A program made the position numbers and the translations under genes. The notes beneath the pieces were generated by a model. The model was not told where the DNA came from. It made no database searches and was given only the letters and a program-made list of their open reading frames with translations. Of a stretch of 64,000 bases of DNA, positions 56,318 to 64,000 are shown piece after piece (position 1 is the first letter of the stretch; each line of letters starts with the position of its first letter). Source of the DNA: Apricaphanius iberus (Eukaryota; Chordata; Actinopteri; Cyprinodontiformes; Aphaniidae); NCBI GenBank assembly GCA_028564705.1, contig JAPXFQ010001393.1:496001-560000 (forward strand), in the 5' to 3' direction.

Positions 56318-57050
56318 TTATCTATATTTTTTTGAAATGTCACATATCAGTCTCCCCAATGTACCATATTTTTTATGGTTTTTTGCGAGCCACTCGTTCC
56401 ACTCAATAACTGTAAGGTGTTCTGACAGAAGGCTATCACTTCTGTTACCCCTGAGTCTCCAGATTTGCTCCTTGTAAGACCTCCAGGGTCTCTCCAGATG
56501 TTGGGGATGGTATGCATACCCTAGATTTGGCAGTACATGATAGTACATTCATCACTTATCACTGAGGAACCAATCCGGACATGAAGGGTAATCACAGGAA
56601 CAAGATGCCTTTGAGATCTTTTTTCCACAAGTTGCAAGATAGCCCTTGTTTTCCCAAAATTTATGCCCAGCATTCCAAATACCAGCTTTCTTCTTTTCCA
56701 TCCCCTGCCATTCTTCCTTTCCCATACTGATGCAGAAACAAAGAAATGAACACAAATGACAAAAAGATAGTATGAAAGGTTGATAAATATATAGATTTAA
56801 TATATAATTACTGTCACAAAAAAGTACCTTTCATTTGTGACGAAAGTGACTCTCATCGATCATAACAAGCTATCTTCGGCCACATATCTGGTGACCTGTA
56901 TGATGTCTCAGTCGTTGAACTGCAGCCACACATACCCCTCTCATTTTTTTGAGACATTTTACTAAGTGTTATTGTACATCCTGCAATGGTGTCATCTATC
57001 ATGTCGATTTAACGTAATCGCAGACCCTGAGAAACTCTTCAGAGAAAGAA
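56318..57050 (-). pseudogene. Merlin/IS1595-type (ISXO2-like) transposase relic with an intron
   Basis: Minus strand: exon from about 57,050 to 56,828 reads FLRVCDYVKST, VCVAAVQRLRHHTGHQICGR and LVMIDESHFRHK (first catalytic Asp in IDES). A donor AAG|GTAC and an acceptor catcag|TATGGG bound a 101-bp intron (56,827-56,727) that keeps the frame across the conserved HK-K-YGKGRM motif. Exon 2 continues YGKGRMAGDGKEESW, KTRAILQLVEKRSQRHLVPV, VISDE (second Asp), then HLERPWRSYKEQIWRLRGNR and HLTVIEWNEWLAKN before a stop at 56,318. This is the DDE_Tnp_IS1595 layout, which in animals belongs to Merlin transposons. Two in-frame stops, frame changes and a deletion before HLERPW show it is dead. Confidence 0.75.
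56727..56827 (-). other. intron in the Merlin-like transposase relic
   Basis: On the minus strand it starts GTACTTTT and ends with the pyrimidine-rich tttgtttctgcatcag. Removing it joins AAG to TAT in frame inside a conserved motif. Confidence 0.65.
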
Positions 57051-57059
57051 AACATCCTT

Positions 57060-57440
57060 AGAAAAAGTAATTTAAATCTATTTTTATCCTAGAAATGTTC
57101 CACGGGTTATAGAAACCTGGCCTTGTTATTGCCTTTATATGACCTTAGAGGTTCAGGTCTGAATCCATTATTACACCTAGATTTCTTGGTCTGTAGTTTC
57201 TAGTTGGACCAACTGAAGTTGTGTACTGATATTCAATCTTTAAATCAAAAAGTTGCGTGTCGTCAGCATAATTGTGGTAGTTGATGTTATTTGTTGTTAT
57301 AATCGTGTTTAATGGGAGCACGTAAATGTTAGCATTTAGGATGGAGCCCTAGGGGACCCTGCATCTGATTTCTGCTTTTTATTTTGGCTCCCTAGACAGT
57401 AAACTGTCAATCGAGGCAAACTCGGAGGCGGTGTATAAGA
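57060..57440 (-). pseudogene. L2-like LINE reverse transcriptase fragment
   Basis: Minus strand: GSILNANIYVLPLN, then NINYHNYADDTQLFDLKIEY (motif C, YADD), and RNLGVIMDSDLNL, HIKAITRPGFYNPWNISRI. These match the end of the L2 RT and the segment after it. A deletion removes about 50 codons between YADD and NLGV. It abuts the Merlin relic. Confidence 0.75.
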
Positions 57441-57689
57441 AGGAAATCAGCAGCTGTTTTACCTTAGAAAACTGTTGTTTTTAATATACACAAAATATTG
57501 CCAACCTTGTTTTATCAAGCTTGAATCTATTTTATCCTTCTGCTTAGTAGCTTGGTTTGGAAATTTGTCTTTTAAAAACAAAAAACATCTGAACCAAATA
57601 GTGAAATGGTCCAGCTAGTTGATAAAACAGCAGCAGCTGAATACTGATGCTCTGTTTTTAAACTATCTGGATCCATTTTAAAAAATACC

Positions 57690-57930
57690 TCCCGGCCGCT
57701 ACCCTCAGGACGACGATAAGAATGCTGAAATGCAGACAAATTTGTTTTAGAAACAGTTTTATCCCTACTGCTATAAACCTCCTGAATAATAATAGGTCTT
57801 AGTTTCTGTTTTTTATGATTTATGTGGAAATGTCTGTACGTCTTGTCTTGTTTATGACTCATCTACTGCAAAACAAATTTATCTTTGGGTACGAATAAAG
57901 TCTTCTGATTCTTCTGATTCTGTGAACTGA
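57690..57930 (+). pseudogene. Rex1/CR1-like LINE 3' end
   Basis: Plus strand: LPAATLRTTIRMLKCRQICF and FIPTAINLLNN (C-terminal region of Rex1-like ORF2, normally FIPxAIxLLN), then a 3' UTR ending aaatttatctttgggtacga ataaag and tandem cttctgatt units, the standard tail. Confidence 0.7.
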
Positions 57931-58941
57931 AATTGTTCAGAATTCTGTAGGGAGTGCATCCATAAAAAAAACCCCGGAGGAATCTGAGGCTGTTAAAAGG
58001 GTTGATGAAAACTGCACAGAAGGCACAATCTGCAAAGCTTCTGTTTTGTAACACCCATTTTATATATCATGTAAGTTATTTATGTACAGTGGCTACCCCG
58101 CGTTAGCCGGTTGGTTTTTTAACCTCTTAAGCCCAAGGCTGTTTTTTCCAAATTTGGCAGGCTTTTTACAGCTTTTTACAAGGTCTAAAATGTTCAAATT
58201 GCTGTCATATAATTGGAAGGTTTATCGGGATAATGTTACTATGAAAATTCTCAAGTGAAAATATCAGAAAATATGAACATGAATTCTGCCTCAAAAAAAA
58301 GTCTTGTGTCCTTGTCTTTGGCTTGGAAGGACTCCTACCTTTAAGACACAAAATTTAGAGTCTAGGTCATGATATTCTCTACATGGCCACAGACTACGTA
58401 ATTGTAAGCATCTAGAAATGTGTTTAACACACTTGGCTTCTCCAATAAAGATGTATATATCTATCTGGTCACTATCATATTTGGCCACGTGGCCACGTCT
58501 TCCACCCATTCGGTGATGCCGCAGTGATCCGGGAGTCTGTTGCCATTACTTAAAGTGAGTTTTCTATTGTAGTTTTCCAGATTTGATGGTAATAACCCCT
58601 TCGCGTAGCTTGCCAAACTCTGAAACAAGGCCACGCTTCCATTGCAAGAATGTGCACGCATCCTTGTTAAAAAAATAGTTAAAGGGTCTATGATTTTTTT
58701 TTGCATGAGCACTTAAGTGCAACTATTCACGCATGTTGAATTTTCTCCAAGTAAATGGAATTACTCTTCAAAAGGTATCATGCTTGTTTTTCCTTTAAAT
58801 CACCATCTTGAAAATAACACTTAAAACAACAACAACAAAAACACAATTGATAGACAGAGACAGAAATAAAAAATAAGTAAGTATTATAAAGAGGTTAAAC
58901 TATTTAGACAAGAAGGCTCTTGATAGGCTTGTGGGTGGTTC
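57931..58941. other. no gene recognised
   Basis: TTAACCTCTTAAGCCC at 58,120 is in the style of a piggyBac-like end but no partner end was found. Short frames only. Confidence 0.3.
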
Positions 58942-59181
58942 TTAAAAGAGCCATTGAAGCTGCCAAGGCACCACTCTCTCCGCAGAGAAGTTAGCCATGA
59001 ACAGCTTCCTGGAGGAGTTGTTGGCCACAACACCACCCAGACCTGGCAATGGCTCCACAGCAGTTCCTGCAGGAGGAGGAGTAGACCAGCGGACCACTGC
59101 GGAGCTTTCCAGGTCAGGGTCCTCCCACAGGTTGTGTATTTCTGTCTTCACATGGGTCAAAATGTTTTGAAGCATTTCCAA
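58942..59181 (-). other. unidentified possible coding segment
   Basis: The minus frame (EIHNLWEDPDLESSAVV, LFMANFSAERVVPW) and the plus frame are both open over 240 bases of GC-richer DNA. I do not recognise either. It lies about 110 bases left of the hAT-like element and may be transposon coding debris. Confidence 0.2.
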
Positions 59182-59293
59182 TTCACTTTGAACCTACATT
59201 GAGTTGCAAACGTTCAAGCGTTTAACTAGGGGTGAGCAGCGTGTTTCTGACACTTTGGTGTGAACGCACCGGGAGAGCGCCGTGAGTTGTGAT

Positions 59294-60655
59294 TGGCGAT
59301 GGGTACCGATATTCTGTGCCATTGTGGCACCGGTTTTAACATAAAGGTTAGGAACCAGACCGAAAAGCAACTCAAATTTTTGTGCTTTATTTCAGTTCTT
59401 TTTTTCCTGAGATGTCAAGCACTAAGGATTCTGGGCATACCATCAGCCAAGTGTGATGCCATATATCTCCAGAAAAGGCTAAGATGGGTATCTTTTTGCA
59501 AAAAAAAAACAAACAGATAAAAGTTAGGGCTGTCAAATTAATGCATTGATTATTTCCTAGAGTTAATTTCATGTTTTGACACAATTAACGCATGCACAGA
59601 ATACCACTCTGTTTATAATTCGAAGAAAAAAAAAAAATGACTTAGTTATGAGCTACAACAGCACTTAATTTCCCGCTGGGATCAATAAAGTATTTTTTAA
59701 TTGAATTCAACCCACATCACATTAGTTTTTCCTAATCAGCCAAACTGCAGACTGCTGTGCAGCATCATGTGTGTGTATGAGTGCTGTGCCTAAATTACAT
59801 ATGAGTATATTATTATTGCCATATTGGGTTGATATAAGCTAATTAGTTGTCTGTGGGAATTTTCCTTACCATCCGCTTGGGGTGTCAGCTCACTGGGGGT
59901 GGAGCAGAGTATAAATGTGCCATATTTATGGTAATATATGGTTCACTGTATAGCATACAATTAAAACTGATGTTTTCGGACTTAAATTAGTACTAACTCA
60001 TTAACGGAAGTAGCTATGTACATCTTCACAATAAGAGTGTTCATTTCCTGACATGATGAACAGGGGTTTAATTTGCTGAGTCTTTACTTATGGAAAAATG
60101 CTAAATTGTGACATTTGATTACTAAGTCAATATTTCATTTGATTTAAGTGATGTTTAACACAGACTAGGGATATCCAAATGTTAGTTCTACTACATTTTG
60201 CTATTTTTCACATGAGACCACATATATTGTGACAGAACATTTTATTATTAATGCTGGGACATTTAGAAAGGTTCAATTCTCCTACTCAGCTCTTAGATAG
60301 CTGTTCTGATTCTAAGGTACAAACAAGAACCAATTGTATGTAAACATCTCCCCTTGACTTATGACAACTCTTGTTATTATCTGGTGTTGACTTATGACAG
60401 GTCCTGTGACTGTCTTTCTAAGCATTTTTTTTAAAGAGCAACAAAATCATAGCTACCCTTAGAATAGTTAGATAAAAAAAATTATCGTTTGGCAGCCCTT
60501 CTAAAAATAAAAAAAATAAGAGAGTTTTTGGACAAAATGTTTCTTTTTATTCCTTTCTTTAAGCACTGTTTTGAGCACCGTTTAAGCACTGGGACGTTTC
60601 AAAAATAATGGTTTGGCACAGGTATCAAATAAAACCTAAACGATACCCATCCCTA
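59294..60655. mobile_element. hAT-like non-autonomous element with 8-bp target duplication
   Basis: Left end TGGCGATGGGTACCGAT, right end reverse complement TAGGGATGGGTATCGTT. Flanks are GTTGTGAT (59,286-59,293) and GTTGTGTT (60,656-60,663), 7 of 8 identical. The outer parts also mirror each other loosely (gccattgtggcaccggttttaac left; aaaacctaaacgatacc right). It contains another element at 59,525-60,500 and no transposase. Confidence 0.6.
59525..60500. mobile_element. nested non-autonomous element carrying dispersed repeat X, copy 3
   Basis: Left end TAGGGCTGTCAAATTAATG, right reverse complement AAGGGCTGCCAAACGATAAT. Internal part 59,950-60,500 is repeat X (gttttcggacttaaattagt, tacatcttcacaataag, gatatccaaatgttag), also at 47,078-47,510 and partly at 7,806-7,930. 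The bases after the right end (ctaaaaat) are shared with the 47-kb copy, so a target duplication cannot be claimed. Confidence 0.5.
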
Positions 60656-60746
60656 GTTGTGTTGCATCTTTGGGAAATAAAAGGAAACTATCCACATAAC
60701 TGTCAAGTTAATGCCCATTAGAGTTTTAATTACTATTAGGGCGTTG

Positions 60747-61000
60747 AGGGCGACTGTGGCTCAGTGGTAGAATAGTTGGCTTGCAATCGGAGGGTCGTAG
60801 GTTAGATTCCAGCTTCCTCCAGTCACAGGCCCCTGGGCAAGGCACTTAACCCCCCAATTCTACATCGTCCTACCGAGCCATGTTGGCTGTCAGTGGATGA
60901 ATGCGAGTGTGAATGGGTGAATGTGGCTTCAATGTAAAGCGCTTTGAGTGGTCATTAAGACTAGAAAAGCGCTATATAAGTTCAGTCCATTTACCATATT
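60747..61000 (+). mobile_element. tRNA-derived SINE, type 1, copy 4
   Basis: agggcgactgtggctcagtg (A box TGGCTCAGTGG), B box-like GGTTAGATTCC, ctgggcaaggcacttaaccc, aaagcgctttgagtggtcat, aaagcgctatataagttcag and tccatttaccat. Nearest relative in the window is 17,530-17,775. Confidence 0.85.
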
Positions 61001-62089
61001 TTTGTTTGTCAATAATAAACACATGGTGGGGCAAAGTCAAGACATGCCTTTCAGAAGCGGTAGAAATAGATGCTAAAATAGCTAGTGCTAAAATAGCTAG
61101 TGCATGATTCAGCTCCATTAAGGCCCATGAACAGGTTAGATGTTTGAGTATGAGCAGGATCAGGATCCTGTTGGTGTTATAATCAACATTTCGTCATGCT
61201 TGTTAAAGCCAATCTAAATTTTAAGTTTCTAAACTGGTTTCATGCCCTACTTTTAATTAAATGTCAGCAAAGAGGTGGCCACAAATAAATATATATAATA
61301 TAATTTGTATTCATGGGCTTGGCTAATCGTGAGATTTGCTTGCCTTATTGTGTAAACTGTAACAAATACTTCTATAAATACTTATTTGTACCAGTACATC
61401 TGTCATAAAGTTCCACACACTTCAAGCAGAAAACTGTTAAGCTTGATCTAGCTGACATAAAATGTATTAGATTTCCTAGTCTTTGGGTTAGGCACATAAC
61501 TAGGAGGAATATTAATAAGAAGCAGCTGGAGAGAAACAGGGCCTGGTTTTAAATTTGTATCAACAACATCTCTTCATAGACCAGACTCAGGGACAAACTT
61601 CAGGAAGTACATCAATATGTTCCACCACACCTGTCTAAAAGGAAGACATCCAGTTATGATTTGAAACTCTGTGTGTCATTTGGAACAGTTAAATACATAC
61701 TGCACTGTAGTTGGTTAAAAGATATTTTTAAAGAAAGCAACATTTATTTTTAGTTTAGGGAAAACAATTAAAATGTTTATGTTTGTTTTTGGAGGTTGTG
61801 CGCTGTGAACTGTACTATGCAATGTTGAAAAAAAATTACATTTACAAATAATTTTAAAGCATTTGTGGACCATTATTTAACATGGATATGCTTTTATAAA
61901 AACAATAATCTAATGTCTCCCTGACCTGCTGTGTTCCTTGTTCTTAATTATGTTTTTTCTCTAATGTTTTCTAACAAACCTCTGAACTCTTCGGAGAATA
62001 GCTAGATTTAGACTGAGAAACTTCAAACAGGTTGCCTCTGTTTAGTAAATCTGTACCTTCTGAAGCCTTTTCTTTGCATAGGGTAATTA
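61001..62089. other. no gene; small 15-bp tandem duplication
   Basis: gctaaaatagctagt occurs twice in tandem at 61,072-61,101. Otherwise AT-rich unassigned DNA. Confidence 0.5.
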
Positions 62090-62282
62090 TGGGTTTCAGA
62101 GAAAAGTGGAAAAAAAAATATTAGAAAACCCAAAGCCATGTAACATATTCCCTTTCACTTCATGATTATGGATTACTTTGTGCTGGTCTGTCACATGAAA
62201 GCCTATTAAAATACACTGAGGTAGTAATCTGACAAACAGGCAAAAGTATAAGGCATGTGAATACTTTTCCAAGGCACTGTAA
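62090..62282 (+). mobile_element. Tc1-like element, 3' terminal remnant
   Basis: gaaagcctattaaaatacac, aagtataaggcatgtgaata and cttttccaaggcactgtaac are the worn terminal region of the same element type as 38,090-38,235. The ending CAAGGCACTGTA is the usual terminus. Confidence 0.65.
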
Positions 62283-62599
62283 CATGATACATTTCCCAAC
62301 TTGCAATCCGCAGGTAGATTTTCCCCTCTGTGAGATCCTGTCCCCTGTGTTAGCATTTGTTTTGCCTTCCTGATGCTTTATTACTACCCCTGTTGTTGCA
62401 GCTGACAAATGGAATGAAGTGATTGGTATCTGTTATGAGGCTATGTAGCCCAGAATCAATTATTTTAGCTCAGTTAGCTTAGTTAAATCTCTCAGGTAAT
62501 TTAAACACAAACTCCCCTTGGTCAGTCATCAGGCCTAATTGAGACCTGAAGAACTCACTGAAACATTATTTAGTTTTAAAGTGGTTTTGTTTTTCCAGC

Positions 62600-62601
<2 letters not shown>

Positions 62602-62664
<63 letters not shown>
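62602..62664. repeat. (ATA)21 trinucleotide microsatellite
   Basis: Sixty-three bases of uninterrupted ATA; the polyisoleucine reading frame here is an artefact. Confidence 0.95.
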
Positions 62665-63249
62665 GAACATCATACACTTAATTTTAAATGCAGTTGCTTA
62701 TGCAAAGTGGATCCAAAAATTTGAAGGGTTGGGTTGCAAATACAGTGTTCTTGGTTAAACAACTTAAAGATGAATCTCGAAAAAATGTAATATCACTAGA
62801 AGTTAATCTATTTTTGGTAATTCAATTTTAGAAGCAAAGTGCAGATTATTTACATGTGGCATGATATATTTCAAGTTTTTTGTTCTTATTCATTTTAGAA
62901 TGATTTGGATAGTTCTTAGGAGAAAAGCATTTTCATCCAAGCCATGCCAATATTTTTAATTTTGTAGAGATTACACTCTCGACTACACTTAAATATATGT
63001 TAAATATATGTAGCATCTTGCTGCAAACCTTGATGGATCTAAGCTTCCTCAAGAAGTACAGTCTGCAGGTTAACTCTGAGGTATTCATATATTTGACGCA
63101 GTGTTTGACAATCATCTCCTTTGGGTTTTTTTCCACATTCAAGGTAAGATTATGTTTTTATACCATGCAATAAAGCGGCCCACCAGTTTGCTATACTCTA
63201 TTTCTAATACAATTGCATAGATATGTGAGTATTTCTGCAGATTCAATTT

Positions 63250-63602
63250 AATTCATCCATCCATCCATTTTCTGAACCGCTTATTCCTCAAGGGGTCGCG
63301 GGGGGGCTGGTGCCTATCTCCAGCTGTCAACGGGCGAGAGGCGGGATACACCCTGGACAGGTAGCCAGTCCATCACTGGGCCACAGATAGAGACAGACAG
63401 GACAAACAACCATGCACCCACACACCCACACCTAAGGAAATTTTAGAGTGATCAATTAACCTGACAATCATGTTTTTGGACTGTAGGAGGAAGCTGGAGT
63501 ACCCGGAGGGAACCCACGCATGCACGGGGAGGACATGCAAACTCCATGCAGAAAGGCCCTGGGCCGGGATACGAACCCACAACCTTCTTGCTAATCCAGG
63601 GC
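63250..63602 (-). mobile_element. tRNA-derived SINE, type 2, copy 2
   Basis: Plus strand begins with catccatccatccattttct (the TGGA-rich tail) and runs through gaaccgcttattcctcaagg, gtgcctatctccagctgtca and accctggacaggtagccagt to gggatacgaacccacaacct, where the B box (GGTTCGTATCC on the minus strand) is visible. The A-box head is missing and replaced by the palindrome at 63,581. Confidence 0.8.
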
Positions 63603-63630
63603 TGGGGCGCCCTGGATTAGCAAGAAGGTT
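63581..63630. repeat. 22-bp perfect palindrome at a SINE/LINE junction
   Basis: AACCTTCTTGCTAATCCAGG + GC, spacer TGGGGC, then the exact reverse complement. The word attagcaagaaggtt belongs to the SINE head, so the SINE end is inversely duplicated. Confidence 0.9.
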
Positions 63631-64000
63631 GGGATGCAGGCTGACCTGGGATCTCCAAATTACAGTGACATGCCCGCATCCCAAGTTCCTATATGTATGG
63701 TGAGATGAATAGGCACCCCCGTTCACCGGGTCCACCCGGGGAGGGATGCCCGCACGCCCAACTCGGGGACATGGGCGCAGTACTGCCACGGCCCAAGGAG
63801 GCCACAGCGGCCCCAGGCCCCCCCTCCAGAAGGGAAGCTGCACCCATCATTCGTCCAGCTATAAGAACAAAAAACACAGACACCCAGGCCTGTGACCTGC
63901 ACTCCCCCGCCACCACCACCCCCCAAGGCGCCACACGCAGCCCCCAGAGGTCACCCCCCGGTGCCACCAAAGCCCATCCCCCACGGGACGCCCCCAACCC
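63631..64000 (-). mobile_element. GC-rich L1/Tx1-like 3' UTR, third copy (cut by window edge)
   Basis: On the minus strand the sequence carries landmarks of 28,190-28,260 and 25,090-25,250: ggtgacctctgggggctgcg, tggcgccttggggggt, gtgaacgggggtgcctattc and cttgggatgcgggcatgtcac. Orientation is opposite to the copies at 24,469 and 28,036. ORFs inside (for example 156 residues, minus) are not genes. Confidence 0.65.

Noticed and set aside
59517..60508. 8-bp target duplication for the inner element (ataaaagt / ctaaaaat)
   Set aside because: Only 6 of 8 match, and ctaaaaat is also present next to the 47-kb copy, so it may be part of the repeat.
1..64000. CRISPR arrays, operons, bacterial promoters or ribosome binding sites
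   Set aside because: None seen; introns, SINEs, LINEs and polyadenylation signals show eukaryotic DNA.

Overview
This looks like a piece of a teleost (ray-finned fish) nuclear genome, probably a percomorph. The evidence is AT-rich background DNA packed with decayed transposable elements of fish type: L2/CR1-like and L1/Tx1-like LINEs, Rex1-like LINE tails, Ty3/gypsy and endogenous retrovirus (ERV) pieces, several Tc1/mariner lineages, hAT, piggyBac-like, Harbinger-like and Merlin-like DNA transposons, and tRNA-derived SINEs. No conserved host gene with a confident multi-exon structure is visible. There is no CRISPR array, operon or rRNA. The only long undamaged coding sequence is a 347-residue DD38E (Intruder-type) Tc1/mariner transposase at 36,204-37,247.

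Layout. 1-2,050: minus-strand L2/CR1-like LINE with a degenerate SGNH-esterase ORF1. 2,250-2,740: minus-strand Tc1 transposase relic. 2,851-13,230: a minus-strand Ty3/gypsy element (zinc knuckle, protease, RT, RNase H, spacer, integrase) split by later arrivals. These are an ERV LTR with a tRNA-Trp-type primer site and leader (3,907-5,130), a hAT element with exact 8-bp target duplications (7,694-9,380) and a solo LTR of the same ERV family (11,819-12,549). 13,231-15,068: decayed piggyBac-like transposase holding a Harbinger-type MITE. 15,900-20,061: a second, plus-strand, internally deleted ERV (gag, integrase end, env start, 3' LTR). 22,040-30,470: an L1/Tx1-like LINE with a very GC-rich 3' UTR, interrupted by a 5'-truncated copy of the same family. 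32,061-33,355: a probable TTAA-flanked element carrying a spliced relic related to the P2X7 C-terminal ballast domain. 35,791-37,410: the intact Intruder transposon in a TA microsatellite. 40,900-44,090: plus-strand L2 LINE with RT and tail. 46,700-53,000: SINEs, two Tc1 relics, a long-inverted-repeat element and a MITE. 53,150-57,930: L2 fragments, a spliced Merlin/IS1595-type transposase relic and a Rex1-like LINE end. 59,294-61,000: nested hAT-like elements and a SINE. 62,090-64,000: Tc1 tail, AAT microsatellite, minus-strand SINE and another copy of the GC-rich L1 3' UTR joined through a 22-bp palindrome.

The parts do not form a pathway. They record successive insertions. The most noteworthy items are the intron-containing Merlin relic, the ballast-domain relic, the intact DD38E transposon, the self-nested GC-rich LINE, and elements whose boundaries can be fixed from target-site duplications. 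All identifications come from reading motifs by eye; none was checked against a database.
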